From contig CM049307.1 in NCBI GenBank assembly GCA_026874595.1, positions 48,829,678-48,893,677 on the forward strand: a stretch of 64,000 bases of DNA, given 5' to 3'. Below the pieces are notes generated by a model. The model had not been told where the DNA came from and searched no databases. It saw only the letters and a program-made list of their open reading frames with translations. This stretch comes from Sipunculus nudus. Its lineage: Eukaryota > Annelida > Sipuncula > Golfingiida > Sipunculidae. Below, piece by piece: positions 1 through 11,431 of the stretch; position 1 is the stretch's first letter, and each line of letters starts with the position of its first letter. A program made the position numbers and the translations under genes.

Positions 1-59
1 GTGCTGTTGGTCCCGTTTGGAGACCCAAAGGATGTAAGTAAACAGCAGCAAAGGACTTT

Positions 60-575
60 ACGAGAATAGCTGGTTAAAAAAAAAAGACTAACAGCTTTTG
101 TTCGTCTGTTGGCGTGTGTCCTGTACTGGACGCAACATGGATTCCTCAAAATCTTGAGTATAGTCTACCACAGCAGCAAAGTGTTATTTTACCGGACATT
201 TATTTTCCTAGATTCGTCCTGTACTGGTAAGGATGTATAATATTTAACAATCCAGCGCTGCCGTACGTCCGTGCGTGTCCTGTACCGGACGCCACAGTCT
301 GAGCTATCAAACGCTAGTCTATCACAGCAGCAAAATGTGTTTTCACCAGACGGTTATTTTCGTAGGTCCGTTCCTGTACTAATACGGATGTCAAGGATTC
401 AAGCATCCCGCGTTTCCGTCCGTCTGTGTGTGCGCGTCTTGACTGGACGCCACATGGATTACGTAAAGTCACGATTATCTTTCACAACAACGGGGACATT
501 GCATTTACTAAACCCGTTCCTGTACTGGAAAGAATGTCTAAATCGGGTAGATTGTTTACCCTGTACTGGGACAAA
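60..575. repeat. Degenerate ~160-bp tandem repeat
   Basis: At least three diverged units begin with a CCGTCCGT/GTCTGT-like run followed by a 'cctgtactggacgc' motif near 120, 278 and 438, a spacing of roughly 160 bp. The phrase 'cacagcagcaaa' also recurs at about 170 and 324. Open frames here are by-products of the repeat. The array may be the edge of a larger HINE-like element cut by the window start. Confidence 0.55.
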
Positions 576-795
576 AGAGTTGTGTATGTGTGCATCCGTT
601 CGTGTACATCCAAGCAACGCTCATTATTGTCATTTTAAAATGATGTGGAAAACATTCTAATGAGGACAAAAAAAATAGATTATCTTGATGGTTTGTTGTT
701 TCGTCTGTAGATAGGTTAAGCTTCAGTCAGACGACCTATCTGTATGAAGAAGACCCGAATAATATATAACAATCCTCTGCCTGGATCAGTTTTCT

Positions 796-3270
796 TCAAA
801 AGGAGAGTTCAACAGATACAAATGAATGCGTCGTCAGGTTATGTACACAGCCGTATATGAGCAAAAAGCTCAGTCTGTACATGTTCAGTAAGTTGTCCGA
901 GCTTAAAATGAGACGCAGTTTTAAAAAAAAACCATAGTCGTCGAAGTAGCGGAGTTCCCCTTCAAGTGCATAAATATTCTTGATCAGCGACATCTTACAA
1001 TCATAGATGCATAAAAGTCGGTCCTTGTGCCTGACATAGACCACATGCACAAACTCAGGGTGACACTTGTACCGCCGAATCACAAGCATGTATGCCTCAA
1101 AGACTCACATCATCTCGTGGGTTTCCAGTTCCGACATGAAGCAGACCAGACGGACTGCAAGGTCAGACGTGGCATAGGATCTTGACGTTGTGTGTCCCGT
1201 GCTCATACAGATCTTTCTTGCCCGTGCGAGTCCGGCTAGGCACGTCTCCATCCAAAAGTCGATCACATGATATATTTTGCGGATTTGGTGCACAAATGTC
1301 TCGTCTTGTTTTGCTAAAAACGAGGCCTCATTGGCTGCGCAGCCCAGGATACATCTCTTCAACTGTCCTGTCCAATCAGTTATGTTTCCATATGCATGCC
1401 TCCCTCTCGAACTTGCTATTTTGGATTCATGTTTTGGATGACACGCCCATTGAAAAAACAACAGAATGACACGTGTCATCTAATTGCTGTCCGACGGTCA
1501 CCCGTTCTTCTTGGATGTGGGTTTTTACACATTGCTAGAGGTTCTTGATATGTCCGGATTATGTTTGAATGTCAGTCTGTTTGTCAGTATAACATAGAAT
1601 GCAACAGTGAATAATGTTCCTCCCATTCCCATAGAAATCTGTTTCAAATGAGATTGTCTACATTGTATGTTACCATGTGTGTCAGACTGAACTGCTTACC
1701 AACATACTTAAATGAATTGCTGTCGTGTCGTACGTTTGATCATCTGTCCCTCTCCCTCCTTCTGTCCGTCCGTCAGTTATCACATTACGTCAGGAGTAGT
1801 CTATAGCACGTGATTTCCATACATCGAATGATTGGTCGCAAGGTAACCTATTTGGGGGTCAGGTGTACATAATCGTCATGCCGTTTGTTCTACCTCACAT
1901 ACACATCACGTGATCGCTGTTTAGTGCCCATTAAACCAATAAACTGGTAAGAAGTGACTACGACACATTTATTACATATCATACAAAACACAAAAGCTGT
2001 GTCATTGTTAAACACGCAGAGCTACATCTGATACACTTGAAACAAAAACGAAACAGCCATTTAAACAGCCCATGTGTTATCACAGAACGTGATGACGACA
2101 AGGCCATCGTGTAGGGGGATATACAAAATGTTCAAACAGGACTAAATGTTCTCAGAATGTTCCAATTCACCGTCATCACACCGCCAGTGTGACTGGGCAT
2201 GTGAAAGGGTATTTGTTCAGAAGGACCGTTTGCCGATGAAAGACCCTTCATCCGAAAAAAGTTCCAGGTGCCACTTTAAATCGTCAATGTGAGTCCAGCA
2301 CATTCTCGAACTTCAATAGCGCAATTTGGTTGTCGCAATATCTACAGTGAACGCTTTCCTTATACTTCTTTTATTTGTTCGGGTCACTGCTGTAATGACG
2401 CATCACTGCTTTATAGGCCTTGTAGGTCCCTTCGTTGTTCCCTCTGCGTAGCAGTTCATGCAACTGCTGGACTGCAGTTGAAAAGCATTTAGCCGCATCA
2501 AAGGCCTGCTTCGTAGGTTGGGTGGGGCTTTGTTACTTCTTATAAATAATTTTTTGCAGCCAGTAGCGTATCGAAGAGCTTCTCATGCCACAATGCTACC
2601 TCGTTGGTTAGTCGTTTTAGCGCGAGCGTGAACCGCCTCCCACTGTGAAGGAAGAACGCTTCTTCAAACGTCTGGAACCCCCTTACATACTCGTCAACGG
2701 CACGAACCTTACTTGGTAAATCCTTTCCCATCACTTCATTGAATTCTGCCTACCAATACGCGTTCCTACTTTGTCCGGCAAAATCAGAAACACTGTTTGC
2801 AGAGGAGGTTGTAACATGTATTTGAAAATTATCATTATACACATTGCATAAGATCCGAACACCTATTTCCTTCATTGTGGGGCAATTGTCGCACAAATAT
2901 TAACACAAGCTACACCCCGTAAGCATTCATTGTATCACGGTCCCAATCTTGCGCTTCTGTCCATTTGTATGAGCATGGCAGGTACTAGACAGCACATTTA
3001 GTTGGCAGAAAGAGGTTTAATAAGGGCGGTAAATGTTGAATACGAAGGAATGACTAAACGATAACTACACCGTAAATCATGCTCGTTCCACCACCACTCT
3101 TCGTCGACAAGTGCCTTTAGTGTAAGCGTCTTCAACGAAGAATTGGCCTGGTGAGGAATTGTACAACTGAATGTAGTCGTTCAGCGCATTTTAGATTGGA
3201 CTTCTACCAGCATGGTCTGATTTAATTCATTTACCAGGTTGGAGTCCATGGTTCCTGCAAAGGAACACAA
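796..3270 (-). pseudogene. Decayed intronless coding region, family not recognised
   Basis: Minus-strand translation gives several stretches with protein-like composition that are broken by stops and shifts. In 1479-796 one frame of 228 codons is interrupted by a single TGA at about 1107. A second block lies at about 2510-2305 and ends in a stop. A third lies at about 2890-2540, with one in-frame stop near 2757. Weaker pieces continue towards 3260. No splice sites are needed between the blocks, so this looks like one long intronless ORF that has decayed. I do not recognise the protein. A fossil transposon ORF, an old viral insertion or a processed pseudogene are all possible. The stretch 1500-2290 holds three CACGTG-type palindromes and no clear coding. 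Confidence 0.4.
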
Positions 3271-3659
3271 AGACTGCCTGTGTTTGTTTACGTTTCCAAT
3301 AAATATCAAATGCACAGGGGGGGGGGGGGTGGAATATCAGTATTTATTTATTTTACCAAACCTATCTTAGTGGCCAGTCCTGTTGTATATTCCTAAAAAA
3401 AAACAAATCCCCCTACCCCTCATGACCTACGTTACTGGTCCGTGTTTTGATCAGCTGTATTTGTGTAATGTAAAACATCCATGGGGGTTTGCGTTACTGG
3501 CAGCCTGAATGAAGTACAACTGCTGCCTAAACATAAATTCTCCCTGGCCTACCTTACTTGCCAATGGTGTTACATATTTCCAAAAAAACAAAACAAATTA
3601 GGTACTTTGATGAAAAAAAACACCTACCGGTATTGTTGCACTTGCACGGTCTTTAAACA

Positions 3660-3887
3660 CGTATCAACAGGTTGTTGTTGTCGGTCACAACTCGACGCTC
3701 CTTCACAATCGCGGATCTTGTTTTCCAAAACTACTCTTCTTCTGATTCAACTTCTGCACAATCTTACAAGACTAGGCATGAGGTGGGCTGCGTTAAACTT
3801 GATGACCTTGACCAGCAGCTGGAGAAACTCCCTATCCTGGAGTTCATGACCTCCTACATCCATTCCAGGAGGAACGGACCTAAGTAG
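3660..3887 (+). CDS. Possible 3'-terminal exon of an unrecognised gene
   Basis: After a candidate acceptor (…caacag at about 3670) one frame stays open to a TAG at 3885-3887. The peptide has balanced composition, with a Ser-rich stretch, then 'LDDLDQQLEKLPILEF', and a basic end 'HSRRNGPK'. No upstream exon or homologue is recognised. The last ~45 bp of this exon form the first unit of the adjacent 57-bp minisatellite, so the array seems to have grown out of the end of a coding sequence. It could instead be a fragment of a mobile element. Confidence 0.35.
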   Translation, partial: RINRLLLSVTTRRSFTIADLVFQNYSSSDSTSAQSYKTRHEVGCVKLDDLDQQLEKLPILEFMTSYIHSRRNGPK

Positions 3888-4540
3888 TATAGAAATTATA
3901 ATGTTAACTTTGTCATCCAGTCAAGGAGGAATGGACCTAAGTAGTATAGAAATTATAATGTTAACTTTGTCATCCAGTCAAGGAGGAATGGACCTAAGTA
4001 GTATAGAAATTATAATGTTAACTTTTTCATCCAGTCAAGGAGGAATGGACTTAAGTAGTATAGAAATTATAATGTTAACTTTTTCATCCAGTCAAGGAGG
4101 AATGGACTTAAGTAGAATAGAAATTATAATGTTAACCTTTTCATCCAGTCAAGGAGGAACGGCCCTAAGTAGAATAAATTATAATGTTAACTTTGTCATC
4201 CAGTCAAGGAGGAACGGCCCTAAGTAGAATCGAAATTATAATGTTGACTTTGTCATCCAGGCAAGGAGGAATGGACTTGTGTAGAATAGAAATTATAATG
4301 TTAACTTTTTCATCCAGTCAAGGAGGAATGGACTTGTGTAGAATAGAAATTATAATGTTAACTTTTTCATCCAGTCAAGGAGGAACGGCCCTAAGTAGAA
4401 TAAATTATAATGTTTACTTTGTCATCCAGTCAAGGAGGAATGGACCTAAGTAGAATAGAAATTATAATGTTAACTTTGTCATCCAGTCAAGAAAGAACTG
4501 GCCTTACAGCAGAAATCATAATTTTAACTTTGTCACACCT
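3844..4540. repeat. 57-bp minisatellite, ~12 units
   Basis: Unit starts are at 3844, 3901, 3958, 4015, 4072, 4129, 4184, 4241, 4298, 4355, 4410 and 4467, followed by a diverged partial unit. Most units are 57 bp (19 codons); two (4129 and 4355) are 55 bp. Each carries the 'ggaggaa(t/c)gg' core and the 'aattata' tail. Because 57 is divisible by 3 the array stays open in one frame for long runs, which explains the Met-Leu-Thr-rich open frames. These are not judged to be genes. Confidence 0.95.
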
Positions 4541-4824
4541 CCCGTACAGCCGAGGCTGGTTTAATTTAACATTAATATTACACCCATAAACCATATATCA
4601 TTTTTAGCCTGGTACAATGTTTGTGCTGTGATATACATATTTTAAAAATTTTCATTCATTTTTATATGATATTTTAACATTAACAATAATTTTGTTGTAA
4701 ATATAAATAAGACACTAATTTAAGCACTAAGTTATTAGTGGGCTAATTTAAACTATATGACTACAACTCAAATCTGCATTTTTATTTTTCTTCTACCATG
4801 TGTCTACCTTTAATTTTATATCCT
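4541..4824. other. AT-rich spacer
   Basis: AT-rich sequence between the minisatellite and the SINE. No coding, RNA gene or structured repeat was seen. Confidence 0.6.
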
Positions 4825-5054
4825 GGTGTTAGCCAGGCCCAGTGACTACTGCACCTGTGGGTCGTGGGTGTGTGTTTGACCCCATTGCTGGTTCATACCA
4901 CTGAGGAACCCAAGAATGGCCAACCCATTAAGCCTGCAGAGTGCTCAGAGTTGGTTTGGGCTGACTGTACAAAATCTCACAGCCTCAGCTCAGATTCAAA
5001 CTCACAATCTCCCTGCTTTGAGTCCTTAACTCTACCCCTGAGCCACAGAAGCCG
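4825..5054 (-). mobile_element. tRNA-derived SINE
   Basis: Read on the minus strand from 5054, the element starts CGGCTTCTGTGG. It carries an A box (TGGCTCAGGGGTAGAG) and, about 30 bp on, a B box-like GAGTTTGAATC, as in a tRNA head (RNA polymerase III promoter). The body ('…gcaggcttaatgggttggcc') matches the element at 50425-50690 in order, so the two are diverged members of one family. The 3' boundary is approximate. Confidence 0.65.
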
Positions 5055-5245
5055 ATTTTGAAAAACATAGGTACATGCTGGTTAAATTTAAAAGAGAGTC
5101 ACATGTGCAGTGTCTGACCATATATAAACTATCATTATCTTACCATGCAGAATTATACTAAATAAAAAAGGAAATATATTATCATCTGGAAAATTAAACT
5201 CAATTGAATTGGCCGTTTGCAACAGATTATGGCACTTTTAACTTA

Positions 5246-6940
5246 AACAAGTGACCCATGGGTCATGACGCTCAGCTGAGTGGGAAGAGATTCGCAAAAG
5301 GAAATTTTATCATATAAATGGTAGAATATACCCATTCAACTGAAGCATCAAACAGATTAACCAACAGGCCATGATTGTGTCTGTATTTATATATCTCATA
5401 AATAGAGAAAAAATGCGTAAACTTTAAAAATAAATACAGTGGCTCCACCAGTCTGCAGAAACTAATAAAAAAACACTTAATGGTCAATATCCATGCAAAG
5501 AACCTTGGTGATCTCTGCATTAGTTGTTCAGATACTTCCGCTTTTGTATCAAATTTTCCATTATTCTGAGGGATACTTCGGAGTCCTATAGCTTGAAGGA
5601 TATAGGTAACAGAGACCTAATTTCAGGTTTCCACAGACACTTTTCATGGGCCTCCTTGCATGACAAGAATGAAGATTCTAGGTCTAGCTGTTACAATTTG
5701 TACCCTGTTGACAGATAACCACATCTTTAAAGGTCTTAAAAAATAGAATAAAAATTGTAAAAATTTGAAAAAAGATAGAGGTGGCGCACCCAGTCTGCAG
5801 AAACTGATGGAACACCTCATAGTCAATATGTATGCCAGAAATCATGACCATCAGTGTTGTAGTTATTGAGATACTGCAGTTTTTGTATCAAATTTTTCAT
5901 TATTCTAAGGGGTATTTTGGAGCCATAATGCTTAAAGGATATGGGTAATAGAGACCTAACTTCAGGTTTCCATGGAGACTTTTCATAGGTCTCCCTGTGT
6001 GTCAAGCATGAAGATTCTAGGCCCAGTTGTTATGATTTGTACCCTGTTAACAGATGGTCATATCGTTAAAGGTATCAAAAATAGAGAAAAAAATCCGTAA
6101 AAAACCCAAACAAATAAAGGTGGTGCAACCAGTCTGCAGACACTGATGAAACACTCCATGTTTAATATCCATGCAAACAATTATGGTGATCTCTGCATTA
6201 GCTGTTCAGATAATTCAAGATTCAAGGTCCAGTTGTTATGATTTGTGCCCTGTTAACAGATGGTCATATCGTTAAAGATCTCAATAATAGAGAAAAAAAA
6301 TTGCAAAAAAAAACCCCAAACAAATAAAGATGGTGCCACCAGTCTTCAGGAACTGATGGAACACACATCTTGATCAATATGTATGCCAAAAATCATGACC
6401 ATCAGTGTGTTGTTATTGAGATGTTGCAGATTTTTTTTTATCAAATTTTCCATTATTCTGGGGGGGGGGGGGGGGGGGGGTAATTGGGAGCCCCACAGCT
6501 AAAAGGATATGGGTAACAGAGATCTTATTTCAGGATTCCATGGAGACTTTTCATTGGTCTCTCACTGTGTCAAAAATCGAAAAATTCAGGTGGAGCCACC
6601 AGTCTGCAGGAACTGATGGAACATCTCATGATCAGTATGTATGCTAAAAATCATGACCATCAGTGATGTAGTTAATGAGATATTGAAGTTTTTGTATGAA
6701 TTTTTTTACTATTCTGGGGGGTACTTAGGGGCCCCATAGCTCGAAGGATATAGGTAACAGAAACCTAATTTCTTGTTTCCAAGGAGATTTTTTATGGACC
6801 TCTCCGAAATGTCAAATTACAAGATTCTAGGTCCAGCGGTACGATTTGTGTCTGGTTAACGGACGGACGGACGAACAGTTGAACGACGGACAAAGAGTGA
6901 TCACAATATAGCTCAGATGACTTACAGTCAGCTGAGCTAA
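5246..6940 (-). mobile_element. HINE-like element, family 1 (copy a)
   Basis: The right end (the 5' end by the orientation used here) is a hairpin, AGCTCAGatgacttacagtcaGCTGAGCT-type, followed inward by a GACG microsatellite (6860-6895). The left end has the palindrome GACCCATGGGTC followed by GCTCAGCTGA, which is the inverted copy of the right terminus placed inside the hairpin. That is an asymmetric terminal inverted repeat. Core repeats marked by 'gccaccagtctgcag' occur near 5440, 5785, 6125, 6335 and 6597. There is no ORF. The layout matches Helentron-derived HINE/pearl elements; family membership is inference from structure. Confidence 0.7.
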
Positions 6941-7587
6941 AAAATAATTAAGGCCAATAAAAATTAAAGGTATGGTTCTCAGGCACCGCCCGCTTCAATT
7001 TTAACCCCTTGCATCAAAAATTTTTATTTTGATTTTCAACAGAAACTTACCGATTTTGAGCTGCAGCCGCTCGGATATTTCTTTCAAGTAGATAAATCAT
7101 ACAATTTCCTTTGTTATGTAGTGCTTTAGCTTGTTTAGCAAAATAAAACTGTTATTATCATGTTTTTTCCCTTTTCATTTGACATTTTTATCGAAACATA
7201 CTAAACTATATGTGTCGGAACGACACAAATGCCCCTGCCTGGGGTAAATTAGAAACATTTGTTAAATTTTGTAAATTTTTTTTAAGTTCAGGAGGTGTCG
7301 TATGGTCATAAGTACAAAATGCAACAAGGGCAAAATGCAAACTCGATCTGTAATGGGTCATTAGCAAGCAACACACCAAAAATCAGGCCAGTATCTGCAG
7401 GCATTGTGAAAAAAACTCCATACCTATGCATTTTTCATAAAAATTTCTGTCTTTCATGAAATTTTCTATTGTTCAGGTTCTGTCATATGGTCAAAAATAG
7501 GTCAACTGGGATGAAACGCAAACTCGATCTGTAAGTGGTCATTATTCGCCCACAGACCAAACATTTGGCCAGTATCTGTAAGCATTG

Positions 7588-8567
7588 CATTGCGAAACCA
7601 GAATATTAGCAAAAGCTGATAATAAATCATAAATTTAAATTGGAGCGGTATTTACCATGCTTCATAACAATCCACCAAATGCTTCCTGAGAAATAAGCTC
7701 CTAAGTTTTTTTCTATACTAAGCTCTGTGACCTTGAAAAGTAGGTCATATCAGCCATCTTTGAACTTGACCCAGATTATGTAAATATCATGCAATAGCAC
7801 CGAAGAAATGAAGTTCCTGTGTTGAATACCTTACGAGATATCCTGCACAAAAGGCCAAAATTGAAAAATCTGATAAAAATTCATTAAAAAATTCAGAAAT
7901 TGTAGGTGGTGCCACCAAAATTGTGACCATCATTCCAAATGATCATAGTAAGTTTTGTGAAAATCCACACAATGGTTCCTCAGATATAAGCTTCTGAGTG
8001 TTTTTGTATAATCAGCTTAAAGAAAAATAGGTCAAGGTCACCCATCTTTGCACTTGACCAAGATTTTGTTGATATACATCTTCACTGATGAAATAAAATT
8101 CCAACGGTGAATCCTTTTAGAGATATCCTGCTCACAAGGCCAAAATTGACAAACCCGATAAAAATTGATTAAAAAATCAGAAATTGCAGGTGGCGCCACC
8201 AAAATTGTGCTGCATGTACAGACCATCAGTCCCAATGAGCATATAGTAAGTTTTGTGAAAATCCACACAATGGTTCCTGAGATATAAGCTTCTGGGTGCT
8301 TTTCTATAATCAGCTCTAAAATGTAGAAAAATGGGTCAAGGTCACCCATCTTCGAACTTGACCGAGATTTTATATATATACATCTTCACTGAAAAAAATA
8401 AAATTCTTACGGTGAATCTGTTTAGAAATATCCCGCTCACAAGGTAAAAGTTAACAAACGCGGGACGGACGGACGCCCGACGGACACCGGACGGACAAAC
8501 AGACGGACAGACAGACAGACAGCTTGGGTGATGACAATAGCCCATCAGCCTATGAGCTGAGGGCTAA
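7588..8567 (+). mobile_element. HINE-like element, family 2 (copy 1)
   Basis: It starts 'cagaatattagcaaaagctgataat', like the copy at 12423, and ends in a hairpin 'agcccatcagcctatgagctgagggct' preceded by a GACGGAC run (8464-8520). Internal units carry 'ggtggcgccaccaaaattgtg' and 'catcttcgaacttgacc' near 7905, 8045, 8190 and 8347. It interrupts a 180-bp unit cleanly: '…gcattgcgaaa' before and 'aacggctgtacatg…' after rejoin without a target duplication. No ORF of interest. Confidence 0.65.
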
Positions 8568-9055
8568 AAACGGCTGTACATGTACATTTGTCATAAAAAT
8601 TTATATTTTTCATGAAATTTTCTATGTTTAGGGGCTGTAAAACAATAAAAAGTAGGTCAACCGGGACCAAACGCAAACTTGATCTGTAACTGGTCATTAT
8701 CTGCCCAGACACCAAAAATCAGGGCAGTACCTGCAGGCATTGGGGAAAAAAGTCTGCACATGTGTATTTGTCATGAAAATTCATGTTTTTTCATGAAATT
8801 TTCTATGTTCAGGAGCCGTAAAACCGTGAAAAGTAGGTCAACCGGGACAAAACGTGAACTCGATCTGTAACTGGTCAACATCTGCCCACACACTAAAAAT
8901 CAGGCTAATATCTGCAGGCCTTGCGAAATAAAGTCCGTACATGTGAAGTCGTCATGAAAATTTCTATTCTTCATGAAATTTTCTATGTTCAGGAGCCGTA
9001 AAATGGTCAAAAGTAGGTCAACCGGGATCAAACGCGAACTTGATCTGTAACTGGT
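8568..9055. repeat. 180-bp core repeats of family 3 (about 2.7 units)
   Basis: Tandem units marked by 'caaaaatcagg…tctgcaggc', 'tttttcatgaaattttct' and 'ggtcaaccggga'. The last unit is interrupted at 9055/9056 by the Ngaro-like element and resumes at 11432. Confidence 0.85.
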
Positions 9056-9248
9056 TATTGAGCGAAAACATCAAGACAAAAATTATGGGAAACATTTTAT
9101 TCTGTGTTTGGCCACATTTCACAAGACTTGTGCAAAAGTGTGTGTGCAAGTGTGTGCGTGTGTATATTAATTTTACAGAAGCCGAAGAGCATGGGCTATA
9201 CATATTCCTCAAATAATAAATTTAAGCATGTTCCTCAATTATTACACC
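9056..9248 (-). repeat. B2 terminal direct repeat of the Ngaro-like element
   Basis: Nearly identical to 9811-10003 over ~193 bp, including 'gcaaaagtgtgtgtgcaag' and the 'attattacacc' end. It forms the outer 3' end of the element on the minus strand. Confidence 0.9.
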
Positions 9249-9810
9249 AATATCACACTCCATCACCCATCGCCCGAAGCGTAACAATAAGCAGGGATCT
9301 GGGTGGGTGGGATTAATCACAAAATTATTACAAGTAATATACACAAATGAGCCGCCCGTTTGCCACAAATTTACCAATAAATACAATAAATATATATATC
9401 TATATATATATCTGCTTTTAATTTGCGTAAATCATAACGATATAACCAATTCTAGTTGCAAAAAGCTGAACAAAATACGGTACCTGACCTTCCCCGATGT
9501 TTAGTGTTAGGAGGCAAACGGGCGACTGACGCAATTTCTAAACATTTCCCCGCCCGCGGTTTCTTTTCCGCGGGGACGTCAGGTGGGGATTAACAAACAC
9601 CTATGACGCTGTTGTTAGGGACCTTTCAATGTTTAAACCACGAAATATTGTGACGCCAAAACATTAATTACACCCGGACATCCTCGACCATGTATGAGTG
9701 ATGCTCACCAACGTAATTCTGTACGATGTGCAACAAACCATGTTTGAGCACCAACGTATGTGTTCCTCGCTAAATTATCAAATTTAAAATATTTTATTTT
9801 AAATATTTAC

Positions 9811-10003
9811 AATTGAGCGAAAACATCAAGACAAAAATTACGGAAAACATTTTATTCTATGTTTTGCGACATTTCACAAGACCTGTGCAAAAGTGTGTGT
9901 GCAAGTGTGTGCGTGTGTATATTAATTTTACAGAAGCCGAAGAACATAGGCTATACATATTCCTCAAATAATAAATTTAAGCATGTTCCTCAATTATTAC
10001 ACC
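9811..10003 (-). repeat. B1 internal direct repeat of the Ngaro-like element
   Basis: Same sequence as 9056-9248 with only a handful of differences. It lies directly downstream (minus strand) of the recombinase fragment. Confidence 0.9.
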
Positions 10004-10091
10004 CGCCAAACTATACCCCAAACCAACACCACAACATTACCCTCACAACACCTTATATTTATACCCTTGACTCAGTATGACCGACTCTTAT

Positions 10092-10735
10092 CTATAGTAC
10101 CGAGATTTCTTTCTTTACTTTGTTTATTGCATGGATTAAATAAAGTTTAAGTTTCCGATCACCAAGCGGTGTACTCAAGTGTAACAGGTCTTGCCCGAAC
10201 TGATTGGTTTTTGACCATTTCAATATGACCCGGTACCTATCCCCCTCAAAGATAAAATCTCCGCGCTTCAGCACTTTTGAATCCCTTCCAAGCGACGATG
10301 ATTCCTGTATCAAATTTGATTTTCTCAACATAAGAAAAAAAAAAAACCCACCAAGAAGCTACACCATAAAGCCAAGTTCTTATTCACGGAAAGATCCAGC
10401 CTGCCATAGATTCTTAATAAAATATCAGGAGTCATCGGACTGGCCTGTTTGGGGGTATGCTGTTTTTGTCGTTCAATATCTTTCAATAATAATTTAAACC
10501 CAAACCACTGATACGGATTAAAGTCATAACCGTTTGCTTTCTGCAGCATAACCACCCCACTAACATAATTTTTTATCGCTTGTACTGATTTAAATGATCT
10601 GCTCAAAAACTGTACATAAAGCCTTAAAGTCTGTTCTACCACTGGGAAGGCTGAAAAATTAAAATATATACAGAAAGAAAAGAAAGCTCTCCACTGAGCT
10701 AGGACATTCTTTGTTGTTCCCCGTGCCAATCCCAT
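10092..10735 (-). pseudogene. Tyrosine recombinase (YR) of the Ngaro-like element, broken
   Basis: The first frame (10735-10325, 136 codons) gives the N-terminal core-binding helices with 'QAIKNYVSGVVMLQKANG' and 'LALWCSFLVGFF', as in DIRS/Ngaro recombinases. At a run of 13 A/T bases (10333-10345) the frame shifts. The continuation (10331-10092) begins 'MLRKSNL', which holds the first catalytic arginine of the YR fold, and then a 'WSKTNQFG' strand motif. The C-terminal H-x-x-R and nucleophilic Tyr are absent before the stop at 10092. The enzyme is therefore both frameshifted and truncated and should be inactive. In family members it circularises or integrates the cDNA. Confidence 0.8.
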
Positions 10736-10822
10736 AGCTTGACTATAGTGTGTTTCTGTCTTCAGCCGTTTGAGCTGAACTGCAACAAACGCAGAATCTT
10801 ATTGAAACATCACCTTTAATGA

Positions 10823-11371
10823 CTACCAAAAGTTTGAAAACCTAAGCAACTCTTTACCTATCATCCTTCTCTTAAGCTTCTGTGTGAACGGTATTCGTTT
10901 AAATTCCCTTCTGAAGCTTCCCCCAATATTCCATCTCGAAAGCCAGTCCGGAATCCTATTTCTAGAACCCTCTATGTAAACCGCCTTCAACTCAAATTCA
11001 TACAACGCTGCTATGAACGTAATTTCTCTCACGCACGCTAACATAACATGATCAGATGTTCTACCAGAGTTCACAACCTGTACTGAAGCTAGATTTTCAC
11101 AGTTTATTACAATTCTCTGCCCTGTTAAACTGCTGCCCCATAACTTTAAGGCGAGCATTGCTGCATACAATTCTAAACCATTTATATGACCTGCCATTTT
11201 CAGCAGATCCTCTGTCACTCTAAAACGCCAGTATTCCAGCTTGCCAAAAGCTATGCCCCCTAACCCTTGCAAGCAAGCATCCGTTGCAATAATTTGATCT
11301 GGTTCAGACCAGTCATTTGGCATAATTGAAATGCCGTTATACAAAGGTAGGAAATTTTCCCACCAGCACAA
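10823..11371 (-). pseudogene. RNase H domain of a DIRS/Ngaro-type polymerase, N-truncated
   Basis: The 182-codon frame begins just after the short A1 end. It contains the RNase H active-site series: 'ATDACLQGLGG' (first Asp), 'HINGLELYAAMLAL' (Glu), 'INCENLASVQVVN' (the second Asp position carries Glu here), and a C-terminal 'EGSRNRIPDWLSRW' (last Asp). No RT palm motifs are present, so the gag-RT part was lost by a deletion that joined the left terminus to this domain. It lies directly upstream of the recombinase, the usual order in DIRS-like elements. The missing palm and the Asp-to-Glu change argue against activity. Confidence 0.8.
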
Positions 11372-11431
11372 ATCCTTGAAAAATTCTATACCTAGTTCAA
11401 TGGGAAAAAATATTTTATTTTAAATATTTAC

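Larger units (their letters stand above)
9056..11431 (-). mobile_element. Truncated Ngaro-like (DIRS-order) retrotransposon
   Basis: On the minus strand the order is: a short A1 end (11431-~11410), an RT/RNase H fragment, a tyrosine recombinase fragment, then repeat B1 (10003-9811), A2 (9810-9249) and B2 (9248-9056). B1 and B2 are near-identical ~193-bp direct repeats. A2 begins with the same ~22 bp as A1 (GTAAATATTTAAAATAAAAT). This A1-ORF-B1-A2-B2 split direct repeat is characteristic of Ngaro/PAT elements. The flanks '…taactggt' and 'cattatctgc…' rejoin to a perfect 180-bp unit with no target duplication, as expected for tyrosine-recombinase integration. gag and most of the RT are missing. 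Confidence 0.85.

Noticed and set aside
3901-4453. Two long repetitive frames (108 and 89 codons)
   Set aside because: Produced by the 57-bp minisatellite, whose unit is a multiple of three.
8460-8522. GACGGAC-type runs considered as a CRISPR or satellite array
   Set aside because: Short microsatellites internal to HINE-like elements (also at 6860, 12230, 16610, 29277, 46870); no spacers.
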